Positions 1 through 6,742 of a stretch of DNA of 6,933 nucleotides are shown piece by piece (the first letter of the stretch is position 1; each line of letters begins with the position of its first letter). This DNA comes from Clostridia bacterium (GTDB taxonomy: Bacteria; Bacillota; Clostridia; DUPQ01). The notes beneath the pieces were generated by a model. It was not told the origin of the DNA. It searched no databases and saw only the letters and a program-made list of their open reading frames with translations. Where the stretch lies: positions 1-6,933 of the forward strand of contig JAQVAJ010000081.1 in assembly GCA_028690885.1 (NCBI GenBank), read 5' to 3'. The position numbers were made by a program, and so were the translations under genes.

Positions 1-230
1 AAGTACATAAATTTAATAGTTATTTTATCTGTTTTTTTAAAATTGTATTTTGAATTCAAAAAGAAACTAAGTGAAATACCAGCAAAAACACTAATAAAAT
101 TGGATAATACATAATTAATTAAAATTACATCAGACAAAAGATAAAGTATTGCCATATCTAATATTGTGGCCACTGTCCCTATAAGAACATATGTAAAAAA
201 TATCCTATGTTTTCTAATAAACTCAAGCAT
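1..230 (-). CDS. GtrA-family membrane protein, N-terminal part (runs off window)
   Basis: The first 76 codons of a gene that leaves through the left edge; it starts at the ATG at 230-228. The visible protein has two strongly hydrophobic segments, about residues 11-32 (with LIGTVATILDMAILYLL) and 38-58 (with NYVLSNFISVFAGISLSFFL). The second is followed by FLNSKYNF, which matches the FxLNRxWTF-like signature of the GtrA family (four-helix membrane proteins, usually about 120-150 residues). Known members assist transfer or flipping of undecaprenyl-phosphate-linked sugars for O-antigen, teichoic acid or arabinogalactan decoration, usually with a GtrB-type glycosyltransferase, which is not visible here. 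The start overlaps the epimerase stop by 8 bases (ATGCTTGA) and has no clear ribosome binding site of its own, which points to translational coupling. The family call is firm; the sugar carried is unknown. The remaining two helices should lie beyond the edge. Confidence 0.88.
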   Translation of the reverse strand, partial: MLEFIRKHRIFFTYVLIGTVATILDMAILYLLSDVILINYVLSNFISVFAGISLSFFLNSKYNFKKTDKITIKFMY

Positions 231-1137
231 TCATAAAATACTTAGCAGTTTCTTTAAGACCTTGTTCAAGATTATAAACAGGTTCCCACTTAAGAAGATC
301 ATTTATAACCGTATTCTTAAGATAACTGTCTTTAATATCTCCTTTTCTTGGTTTGGTAAATATAGGTTGTTTTGTATATCCTGTTTGTTTCTTCATGGTA
401 CTAAATAATTCAGATATGTCTGTATAAACATTTGTTGAGACATTAGCGGTAAAATTTAAATTACTTTCTAACGCTTTGACATTCGCTTTAGCAATATCCT
501 TAACATAAATGAAATCTCTTGTTTGTTTTCCGTCTCCGTGAATGTTACAGTCTTGGTCAGATACCATACGGTTCATGAATACAGCAACTACTCCCCCTTC
601 GCCTTCAGATTTCTGTCTTGGCCCGTATACATTGGCATATCTTAATATTCCATATGTCATGTTACTGTTATTAGCGTAAATCCTTATACATTGCTCAGAC
701 ATCTGCTTTGAAAGCCCATAGAAAGATAATGGATTAAGAGGATGAGATTCATCAATGGGTAAATATTCCGGATTTCCATATATTGCTGCGCTACTAGCAA
801 AAACAAACCTTTTAACTGAATACTTTGTACACATCTGAAGAAGATTGATTATACCAATTACATTTGTATTTACATCAAACTGAGGTCTTTCCATGGATAC
901 AGCTACTGAAATCTGTGCTGCATGATGACAAATCGCTTTAATTTCATACTTACTAAATATTTCTTCTATCTGTTCAATATTAGTAACATCAGCCTTAATG
1001 AATTTTGCTTTCGGATTAAGGTTAATCATACTGCCAGAAATTAAATTATCAGCTACAATTACATCATGTCCTTTGTTGATCAACTCATCAGTTATATGTG
1101 AACCTATAAAACCGCAGCCACCAGTTACAAGTATCAT
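223..1137 (-). CDS. NAD-dependent sugar epimerase (GalE-like, extended SDR)
   Basis: A complete 304-residue extended short-chain dehydrogenase/reductase of the NDP-sugar epimerase type. Visible landmarks are the N-terminal Rossmann motif TGGCGFIGSH (residues 5-14), D30 at the end of the second strand as expected for NAD binding, HHAAQ (71-75), FASSAAIYG with the catalytic Ser region (113-121), the YxxxK pair Y140/K144 in YGLSK, RYANVYGPRQ (167-175), and GDGKQTRDFIYVKD (201-214). These match bacterial UDP-glucose 4-epimerase-like proteins of about 305-315 residues. The family also includes UDP-GlcNAc and UDP-uronate epimerases, so the substrate is not fixed. The position after a mutase and a nucleotidyltransferase suggests that it acts on the NDP-sugar made by them, in the cytoplasm. 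Its start lies 1 base after the mutase stop with only a weak AGG upstream, so coupling is likely. The usual NIGTG-like motif reads NVSTN here (232-236), a minor deviation. Confidence 0.9.
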   Translation of the reverse strand: MILVTGGCGFIGSHITDELINKGHDVIVADNLISGSMINLNPKAKFIKADVTNIEQIEEIFSKYEIKAICHHAAQISVAVSMERPQFDVNTNVIGIINLLQMCTKYSVKRFVFASSAAIYGNPEYLPIDESHPLNPLSFYGLSKQMSEQCIRIYANNSNMTYGILRYANVYGPRQKSEGEGGVVAVFMNRMVSDQDCNIHGDGKQTRDFIYVKDIAKANVKALESNLNFTANVSTNVYTDISELFSTMKKQTGYTKQPIFTKPRKGDIKDSYLKNTVINDLLKWEPVYNLEQGLKETAKYFMNA

Positions 1138-1138
1138 A

Positions 1139-2545
1139 CTAAATACCTAAAAAACCTTTCATTCTATCGCAAACATCCTGCGCCTGCTTTTCATCAGGCA
1201 TTTCCGCAAATACTCTCAATAGTGGTTCTGTACCTGAAAATCTTGCAACCAGCCATCCACCATTATTAAAATATACTTTAAGTCCGTCTTCGTAACTTAA
1301 TTTTTCAATTGGTAATCCAAATTCTGGTATAAGTTTGTCTTCATAAAGCATCTTGCTTAATTTCGGTTTTTTATCATGGTCAAAAGTATATGAATTTTCT
1401 ATCATTATCCTGTATCCATATTTATCATATATTTCTTTTAGAATTACAGACAATTTCTTTTTTGTCACTGCCATCATTTCAACAAGTAATGATGCTGCAA
1501 AAATACCATCCTTACCTGAAATATGTCCTCTAACTGTCAGACCGCCACTTGATTCACCCCCAAGCACTGCATCTGTCTGATCTAGTTTTGAACTAATATG
1601 CTTAAAACCCACTGGTACCTCATGGCACATAAATCCGAAATCAGCAGCCATATCATCAAGAACATGCGTAGTAGCAATATTTCTAACTACATCACCTTTC
1701 CATCCTTTATATTTAACAAGATAATAGTATAACAGCATCATTATCTCATTGGGATGAATAAATCTACCTTTGTCATCTATTACTCCCAATCTATCAGCAT
1801 CTCCATCAGTACCTAATCCGATATCATAATTGTCTTCAACCACCATTGCTGACAGTTTACCAAGTGTTGCTGCTGATGGTGATGGAAGTTTTCCTCCAAA
1901 CAAAGTATCATGTCTGTCATTAATTACATCAACATCGCAACGAAGAGTTAGCAGTATGGTCTGCAATGAAGTCTTAGACACTCCATGCATAGGATCAAGC
2001 AAGACCTTGAGTCTGGCATTAATTATTGCAGATTTATCTAAGAAAACCATTATACTGTCAATATAATCATTAAAGGGATCAATAATCTCAATCATATGCT
2101 CATTAACTGCTTTATCAAATGGCATAGATTTAATTTCTTTAACTTTTTTAATATATCCTTCTATTTCATCAGTAATTTCCATTGCAGCATCTCTTCCACC
2201 TTCGGTGAACAATTTAATGCCGTTATATAAAGCCGGATTATGGCTAGCTGTTACTGCAATTCCATAATAAGCCGTTTCCTTCTTAACTTGAAACATTATT
2301 AATGGAGTTGGAGAATTTTTGTATATAAAATGAACTTTTATTGAATTCCCACAAAAAACCTCTGCAGACCATTTAGCACCTTCTTCAGATAAAAAACGTC
2401 TATCATAACCTATAATAACAGGTTTTTCCTGTTTATTCTCTTTATGTATCTTGTCACAAAGTCCCTGTACCAAAACCTGAATATTTGCCTTAGTAAACTC
2501 ATCTCCTATTATGGCACGCCATCCACCTGTACCGAATTTAATCAT
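1139..2545 (-). CDS. Phosphoglucomutase/phosphomannomutase family (alpha-D-phosphohexomutase)
   Basis: A complete 468-residue enzyme that interconverts hexose-6-phosphate and hexose-1-phosphate in the cytoplasm. All four active-site loops of the superfamily are present: the N-terminal FGTGGWR (4-10); the phosphoserine loop TASHNP with catalytic Ser101 (99-104); the metal loop GTDGDADR (245-252); the sugar-recognition loop GGESSGG (329-335); and the C-terminal phosphate-binding RFSGTEPLLRV (435-445). GESSG-type loops occur in glucose/mannose-handling members, so a glucose-6-phosphate substrate is plausible. GlmM-type enzymes usually carry a different sugar loop (GEQSGH), which argues against glucosamine-6-phosphate. 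The start ATG overlaps the nucleotidyltransferase stop by 8 bases (ATGATTAA), and GAGGGG ends 3 bases upstream (GAGG core 5 bases away), a good ribosome binding site. The epimerase follows after 1 base. In context it supplies sugar-1-phosphate to the neighbouring nucleotidyltransferase. Confidence 0.94.
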   Translation of the reverse strand: MIKFGTGGWRAIIGDEFTKANIQVLVQGLCDKIHKENKQEKPVIIGYDRRFLSEEGAKWSAEVFCGNSIKVHFIYKNSPTPLIMFQVKKETAYYGIAVTASHNPALYNGIKLFTEGGRDAAMEITDEIEGYIKKVKEIKSMPFDKAVNEHMIEIIDPFNDYIDSIMVFLDKSAIINARLKVLLDPMHGVSKTSLQTILLTLRCDVDVINDRHDTLFGGKLPSPSAATLGKLSAMVVEDNYDIGLGTDGDADRLGVIDDKGRFIHPNEIMMLLYYYLVKYKGWKGDVVRNIATTHVLDDMAADFGFMCHEVPVGFKHISSKLDQTDAVLGGESSGGLTVRGHISGKDGIFAASLLVEMMAVTKKKLSVILKEIYDKYGYRIMIENSYTFDHDKKPKLSKMLYEDKLIPEFGLPIEKLSYEDGLKVYFNNGGWLVARFSGTEPLLRVFAEMPDEKQAQDVCDRMKGFLGI

Positions 2546-3293
2546 TTGCCCCTCTTTTTCTCATTATTGATTCGACTCTATCTAAATCTTCCATTGTATT
2601 TACACCATAAACTTCATCCTGTTCATTTATCATGCATATAACTACCTTCTCTCCCTCTTTCTTCAATAAAGTAGGAAGGTCTGTCAAATAATATTCATTT
2701 TGAGCATTATTATTAGTCATTCTATTAAGAATATTTTTGAGTTTAATTCCGTTGAAAAGCATTACTCCAAAGAATACTTCTTTAATCTTTTTTTGTTGCT
2801 CATCGCAGTCTGGATCTTCTACAATACGGCTATATCCTTTATTTTCGTCTCTTATAACCCTTCCATATGGTAAGTAAACATCGTCGAGCATAACTGAAAG
2901 CATTACACATGCTGCTGGATCATTTTTCTTTATATTATCGTTGTATGCCTTCAAAACCTTCTTATATGTTTTTTTTGTAAGTAATGGCATATCACCAAAT
3001 GTTACAAGAACAGGACCATCATAATCCTCAAAAAACTCACTTGCACATTTTACTGCATGTCCAGTACCTAATTGTTCTTCTTGAACTGCATATGAGTATT
3101 TAGTCCCTACATGCTCAAATACCAAATCTTTTTTATAACCTACAACAATAACAATCTCATCGCAGAAAGAAAGTTCTTTTAATACATAATCGATCATTGG
3201 TTTGCCATTTACAAGCCTTAGCGCTTTTGGCAATCCTTCCTTTTCTGAACCAATTCTTTTTCCTTTACCTCCAGCTAATACTACAGCCTTCAT
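2538..3293 (-). CDS. Sugar-1-phosphate nucleotidyltransferase, GlmU N-terminal-like
   Basis: A 251-residue NTP-transferase (GT-A fold) that should join a sugar-1-phosphate to a nucleoside triphosphate. Landmarks are the nucleotide loop LAGGKGKRIGS (6-16), PKAL (22-25), QEEQLGTGHA (71-80), GDMPLL with metal ligand D101 (100-105), YGRVIRD (143-149), IVEDPDCDEQQKKIKEV (157-173), NEYYLTDL (199-206) and EVYGVNT (227-233, N232 matching the second metal-binding Asn). These order and align with the uridylyltransferase half of GlmU. Full GlmU is about 450 residues with a left-handed beta-helix acetyltransferase, which is absent here. The EVNTG motif that contributes the GlcNAc-contacting Asn in GlmU reads EVFFG (172-176), so the sugar may not be GlcNAc-1-phosphate. 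With a glucose-type mutase next door, UDP-glucose or a related NDP-hexose is a reasonable guess. AGGAGG sits 5 bases before the ATG. Confidence 0.88.
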   Translation of the reverse strand: MKAVVLAGGKGKRIGSEKEGLPKALRLVNGKPMIDYVLKELSFCDEIVIVVGYKKDLVFEHVGTKYSYAVQEEQLGTGHAVKCASEFFEDYDGPVLVTFGDMPLLTKKTYKKVLKAYNDNIKKNDPAACVMLSVMLDDVYLPYGRVIRDENKGYSRIVEDPDCDEQQKKIKEVFFGVMLFNGIKLKNILNRMTNNNAQNEYYLTDLPTLLKKEGEKVVICMINEQDEVYGVNTMEDLDRVESIMRKRGAND

Positions 3294-3298
3294 AAACT

Positions 3299-3304
3299 CC
3301 TCCT
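3299..3304 (-). promoter_or_regulatory. Shine-Dalgarno site AGGAGG of the nucleotidyltransferase
   Basis: The minus strand reads TAGGAGGAGTTTATG. AGGAGG lies 5 bases before the ATG at 3293 and shares bases with the TAG stop of the lipoprotein gene (3305-3303). Ribosomes ending the lipoprotein thus terminate on the binding site of the next gene, consistent with one operon and coupled translation. Confidence 0.85.
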
Positions 3305-5153
3305 AAAATTCAGGAATTATCTTCCATATTCCATTTTCAAAAACTGCTTTCCATAAAACAGTCTTGTAAATCTCAGTTACATCATCACCTTTAGTATACT
3401 TCAAAGTCACGTTTACTTCAGCACTTTTTTCATTATCATTAGTGATAACATATTCACCTATTGTATATCCAAGTATTTTGGTCTGTTTTATAACTGGAAA
3501 TTCATTTTCCAGCCATTCGTCATAATCATTTTCTCTATAATCGATTGGAGTAAGAACAAATAGCATATATTGATTCAGATTATTAGTACTGCTTAGCACT
3601 GATAGGTATTCTTTTGCAGCCATTGCAGGAGTTCTTCCAATCGGGTCTTTGTCTCCATCAGCTAATGGATAACCTGATATGTCATTTGGGAATATGTATT
3701 TTGATGCATCGTAACTAATTCCATTATTCCAAAACATATATGAAAAGGAACCTAGTTCGCGCAATGCTTTTACTTGCCCGTATATCTGTTCATATCCGTA
3801 ATAGTAAATTGAGTCTGGCTGGTAAAGATATTTAGCAGTAAAATCCTGTATCCAGAGTCTGACTTTACCATTATCATTAAAAGCTGAGTTTTTTTCAATT
3901 GAATCTTTCATTGCACCTAGAACCATTCCGTAAGGATTCATATCAGGATATTCAAATCCATACCATCCCGTCGTGTAATGACTTGGATAAATCATAGGGC
4001 AAATATAGTCTACTACTTTAGTTATCCTATACCAGTTCTGGCCAATTTTTATGCAGTCATCCGAATCCCACTGTCTGGCAACAAGTCCAAAAATATCAGC
4101 ACTTACATTTACATTATACGGCTGTAATGCTTGATATGCATCCTTCAAAAACCCGTGTATAATTTCATCGGAACGTGTTTCTCCATGAAGCTTCATATAC
4201 TCTTGATAATATGTTCCCCATTTGCGTCCTTCTGGAAACCTAACATAATCAAAATTTATCTCATCAAATCCTGCAAGAGCAGCTTCTTTTGCAGCAGCTA
4301 TATTATAGTTTTGAACCCATTCATCATACGCATCAACCCATGCAGACCGATTATCATCCAGCCATATACTTCCATCAGGATTTTTAATAGCATGCTGATA
4401 TCCATTATATTTTGCTAAAGTATCATCCTGAAATGATGTGACTCTGGCTATTGTATATATACCGTATCCTTTCAATTGCGCTAGCAGATCTTTTATTGCT
4501 AAAAACCTGCCAGTTTCGGAATTTACCTGCTTAATGCATTCAGCTTGCATTGGAATTGTAATTCCTCCGTCTCCGCTTTTAATATTTAATACAACAGCAT
4601 TCATCTCAGTACCTAAAATTGTACCGATAATTTTTTCCAAAGTGGTTAGATTGCTATTCAGATATGCAAGATCATTTATCTTCTGAGTATCGTTTATTGC
4701 TAATGCTTCAACATAAGATTTGTATAATTGTATATTTTCATCATCACAACGCACCATTCTCCAGTCAGGTTGACCTTCTGAACCAAAATTTTTAGTTATA
4801 ACAGAATCAATTATGTACATAGCTCTAATATTATCTCCATTAGGCTTCTCACTATTATTTTCAAGTGGTTTTAGAGGTACATAAAACTCTCCATCCTGCT
4901 CTTTTCTTTGCGCCTCAAGCTGTTCTCTCTCGATTATAGCAATTTCTTCAGGACTCAAAGTAGGAGTTGGAGTCGTAGTTGGAGTAAGTGTAGGTTCCTG
5001 AGTAACTGTCTCAGTCGGACTATTTTCATCTGATGGTGAAGGCTGAATCGTATTTGACGGATTTTGTGATGCCGTTTCTGTAGGTTTTTGGCAAGCAGTC
5101 ATAGTCATCATTACTGATAGGACTAATAGGATAATTATACATGTCTTTTTCAT
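3303..5153 (-). CDS. DUF4015-type putative glycoside hydrolase, surface lipoprotein
   Basis: I place the start at the ATG at 5153, giving 616 residues: GGAG lies 6 bases upstream and the protein then begins with a clean lipoprotein signal (MKK, hydrophobic stretch 4-16, lipobox MTAC with Cys21). Upstream in-frame ATGs at 5192, 5171 and 5165 lack well-placed sites. After Cys21 comes a Thr/Pro/Ser-rich linker to about residue 67, then a charged stretch. The TIM-barrel-like domain (about 108-485) carries TEMNAVVLNIKSGDG (182-196), GIYTIARV (231-238), NPDGSIWLD (258-266), GFDEINFDYVRFPEG (295-309), VSADIFGL (350-357) and CPMIYPSHY (385-393), hallmarks of the DUF4015 family of putative glycoside hydrolases. 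The acidic residues in FDEINFD are candidate catalytic groups. A C-terminal module of about 100 residues (508-616, ending WKAVFENGIWKIIPEF) resembles small NTF2-like/DUF4878-like extracytoplasmic domains, a tentative call. It should sit on the outer face of the membrane and trim or remodel a surface polysaccharide; no activity is proven for this family from sequence. Confidence 0.85.
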   Translation of the reverse strand: MKKTCIIILLVLSVMMTMTACQKPTETASQNPSNTIQPSPSDENSPTETVTQEPTLTPTTTPTPTLSPEEIAIIEREQLEAQRKEQDGEFYVPLKPLENNSEKPNGDNIRAMYIIDSVITKNFGSEGQPDWRMVRCDDENIQLYKSYVEALAINDTQKINDLAYLNSNLTTLEKIIGTILGTEMNAVVLNIKSGDGGITIPMQAECIKQVNSETGRFLAIKDLLAQLKGYGIYTIARVTSFQDDTLAKYNGYQHAIKNPDGSIWLDDNRSAWVDAYDEWVQNYNIAAAKEAALAGFDEINFDYVRFPEGRKWGTYYQEYMKLHGETRSDEIIHGFLKDAYQALQPYNVNVSADIFGLVARQWDSDDCIKIGQNWYRITKVVDYICPMIYPSHYTTGWYGFEYPDMNPYGMVLGAMKDSIEKNSAFNDNGKVRLWIQDFTAKYLYQPDSIYYYGYEQIYGQVKALRELGSFSYMFWNNGISYDASKYIFPNDISGYPLADGDKDPIGRTPAMAAKEYLSVLSSTNNLNQYMLFVLTPIDYRENDYDEWLENEFPVIKQTKILGYTIGEYVITNDNEKSAEVNVTLKYTKGDDVTEIYKTVLWKAVFENGIWKIIPEF

Positions 5154-5159
5154 TTGTTT

Positions 5160-5163
5160 CTCC
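5160..5163 (-). promoter_or_regulatory. Ribosome binding site GGAG fixing the lipoprotein start
   Basis: The minus strand reads GGAG-AAACAA-ATG, a 6-base spacer before the ATG at 5153. The first in-frame ATG at 5192 follows an AGGAG with only one base between, too close for normal initiation. A start there would also place 13 extra charged residues before the signal peptide. Confidence 0.7.
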
Positions 5164-5208
5164 ATTTTCATATATTTTCTCTTTTGCAGCATACTCCTAT
5201 TTAGGCAG

Positions 5209-5228
5209 TATAATTATTGTTAATTATA
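5209..5228. repeat. Perfect 8-bp inverted repeat, 4-base loop, over the -10 region
   Basis: On the plus strand TATAATTA (5209-5216), TTGT, TAATTATA (5221-5228): the arms are exact reverse complements. The repeat contains the candidate -10 hexamer and the expected transcription start of the lipoprotein operon, so it could be an operator. It is all A/T in an AT-rich region, so chance is quite possible. As an RNA hairpin it would be weak, and there is no T-run that would make it a terminator. Confidence 0.4.
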
Positions 5229-5252
5229 TTACCCCTTGCCTTGTCAAGTAAA
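5223..5252 (-). promoter_or_regulatory. Candidate promoter for the lipoprotein/nucleotide-sugar operon
   Basis: On the minus strand there is a perfect TATAAT (5228-5223). A perfect TTGACA (5247-5242) lies only 13 bases upstream of it, too close for a standard sigma-A promoter. An overlapping TTTACT (5252-5247, 4 of 6 matches) gives an 18-base spacer and is the more workable -35. Transcription would start near 5216, leaving a leader of about 60 bases to the ATG at 5153. The location, between the transposase remnant and five packed genes, is where a promoter is expected. Confidence 0.5.
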
Positions 5253-5280
5253 GCATTCTTTTAATGTTTTCACTTTTTGT

Positions 5281-5685
5281 TTATCTTTCTTTTTTACTTT
5301 GAGTGAGTATTTTACTAATTTTTTCAATATCCTGTTTTGTAAAGCGTTTGGTAAAAGAACTGATCAGACTTGCGCTTAATGGTACTTTTTCAACATATTC
5401 GTTCAATCCTATAAAATACTGAAGATATGGGTTCTCGTTTATTTCTTCAATAATTCTAGAATCAGAAAAGCCATATTCATTTTTTAGAATATACGCTCCT
5501 AAAACCATTCGAAGCGGCTTTGCCGGAGCACCTATCCTGCTGAATTTGTTTGCGTAAATTTTCTCAATTTCATCCCATGGTATCGCATCAGCATATTTAA
5601 CCCATCGATTCTCTTTTTTTAATACTCCTCCGAAAGGATTTACAAAAGAATAAATATTAATTTGTCCTATCTGCTTCTTATACAT
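5281..5685 (-). pseudogene. Truncated IS transposase, N-terminal part only (IS1182/IS5-like, DUF772)
   Basis: An intact 134-codon frame from the ATG at 5685. It matches the start of clostridial IS1182/IS5-type transposases: MYKKQ at the N-terminus, NPFGG (16-20), NRWVK (26-30), IPWDEIE (35-41), AKPLRMVLGAYIL (55-67), and the very typical ENPYLQYFIGL (84-94), followed by a KRFT segment (113-116). Full transposases are about 450-550 residues with a C-terminal DDE nuclease domain. None of that is present, and only about 90 bases without continuing homology separate the stop from the next promoter region. It therefore cannot transpose; at most the N-terminal DNA-binding-type domain could be made. 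Its ATG overlaps the glycosyltransferase stop by 8 bases (ATGTATAA) with only a weak AGG upstream. No terminal inverted repeats or target duplication were found by eye. It could instead be a retained small DNA-binding protein. Confidence 0.8.
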
Positions 5686-6736
5686 TCTCAAAAACCTGTA
5701 TATATTTTCTACTTATGTTTTCAAGACTGTAGTAATCTAGTACATGGTTTGCTCTCTTTGAAAGATATTCCATGTCTTTATCACTATTGAGTACTGAAAG
5801 CATTTTATTTGCAATCTCGGTTTCGTCATCATTTAAACCAATACTAGCATCAAATTCCACATTATCTATTTCGCTAATAGAAGGTATCGGTGTACTTACT
5901 ACAGGTGCCATAAAAGCCATTGCTTCTAATGGAGCAAGACCAAATCCTTCATATGTTGATGTATTTACGAATAAATCAGCATTTTTATAATATCCGAATA
6001 AAGTGTCTCTGCTAACTCTTCCAGTCAGGATTATTCTATTTGTCATCTCTTTTTCAACAATATATCTGTATATTTCGCCTTTTTCTGATATATCTCCGAT
6101 CAGAACTAAATCGTGATCTATTATAGGAATCAGTTTTTCAAAAGCTTTAACAACCATTAATATGTTCTTCTGAGGCTTATCGCTACCAACTGCAACTAAA
6201 TGCTTTTTTTTGAATACCACATCAACACTTTTGGTCATGTGTGCTAATGGATTAGGTATAATTACTATTTTTTTAGGATCTAGTCCTTTTTTCTTAGTTA
6301 ATTCTTCTTTTACAAAATCTGATACTGCAACTACTTTATTTACTTTCCTTAACATGTTCGGTCTTAAATTATCAAGAACAAAAAAATCTTCGCCTTTAAT
6401 TAATCCATGCGAAGTTATCACTATTTTTGTTTTAAGCCTGAAATTTAAAATTTGAGAAGGCTGAGGATAATACATAACATCAATAGATGTCTTTTTAATA
6501 AACCATGGAAGGAATTTCCGGTAAAATATCCTGCCAGATTCTGTTGATACTATGTTGAACAACGGATATTTCAGTTTTAGTTTCCCGGCATTATCAGAAG
6601 TTGCGAATATGATAAAATCATACCCGTTCATATTGCAATATAGTCCTTCAACAATACTTAGGGCTGATATCTCATTACCAACAGCCTTATTTGGGTCCTT
6701 AATAAATGTCAGGTCAATGCCTACTGTATAGGCCAT
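5678..6736 (-). CDS. Glycosyltransferase, GT4 type (GT-B fold)
   Basis: A 352-residue cytoplasmic glycosyltransferase, the normal length for the family. I choose the ATG at 6736 because GGAG lies 6 bases upstream; the frame remains open to a TTG at 6748, but that codon directly abuts the GGAG. The N-terminal acceptor half starts VGIDLTF and includes KIVITSHGL (104-112) and KVVAVSDFVKEEL (134-146). The donor half begins around IVIIPNPLA (157-165) and carries VAVGSDKPQKN (181-191; family GxxxPxKN loop), the EX7E motif EGFGLAPLEAMA (263-274, E263 and E271), and PVVSTPIPSISEI (278-290). These mark a retaining NDP-sugar-dependent enzyme such as those that build capsule, exopolysaccharide or wall glycans. 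The C-terminus (YYSLENISRKYIQVFENV) looks native. The acceptor and donor sugars cannot be read; the operon downstream makes an NDP-hexose supply a likely partner. Confidence 0.92.
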   Translation of the reverse strand: MAYTVGIDLTFIKDPNKAVGNEISALSIVEGLYCNMNGYDFIIFATSDNAGKLKLKYPLFNIVSTESGRIFYRKFLPWFIKKTSIDVMYYPQPSQILNFRLKTKIVITSHGLIKGEDFFVLDNLRPNMLRKVNKVVAVSDFVKEELTKKKGLDPKKIVIIPNPLAHMTKSVDVVFKKKHLVAVGSDKPQKNILMVVKAFEKLIPIIDHDLVLIGDISEKGEIYRYIVEKEMTNRIILTGRVSRDTLFGYYKNADLFVNTSTYEGFGLAPLEAMAFMAPVVSTPIPSISEIDNVEFDASIGLNDDETEIANKMLSVLNSDKDMEYLSKRANHVLDYYSLENISRKYIQVFENV

Positions 6737-6742
6737 AATCAT

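Noticed and set aside
166..408. Plus-strand open frame opposite the epimerase and GtrA genes
   Set aside because: Low-complexity product lying antisense to two well-supported genes, with no family motifs.
1353..2066. Plus-strand open frames opposite the mutase (1353-1580 and 1830-2066)
   Set aside because: Shadow frames of a gene whose active-site loops are all present on the minus strand.
3303..3400. Terminator between the lipoprotein and the nucleotidyltransferase
   Set aside because: The gap is only 9 bases and holds a ribosome binding site; no hairpin with a T-run is present.
4131..4686. Plus-strand open frames opposite the lipoprotein (4131-4418 and 4438-4686)
   Set aside because: Antisense shadows; no recognisable domain or ribosome binding site.
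4960..5005. Tandem-like GTAGGAGTTGGAGT pattern as a possible repeat array
   Set aside because: It is the codon pattern of the Thr/Pro linker of the lipoprotein, not a regular CRISPR or non-coding repeat.
5154..5192. Longer lipoprotein start at 5192
   Set aside because: It would add 13 mostly charged residues before the signal peptide; the AGGAG there is one base from the ATG, while the ATG at 5153 has GGAG at 6 bases.
5193..5280. Continuation of the transposase by frameshift into the intergenic region
   Set aside because: Minus-strand frames here give no transposase-like segment, and promoter-like elements occupy the region.
5772..6455. Plus-strand open frames opposite the glycosyltransferase (5772-5990 and 6210-6455)
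   Set aside because: Antisense shadows of a complete GT4 gene.
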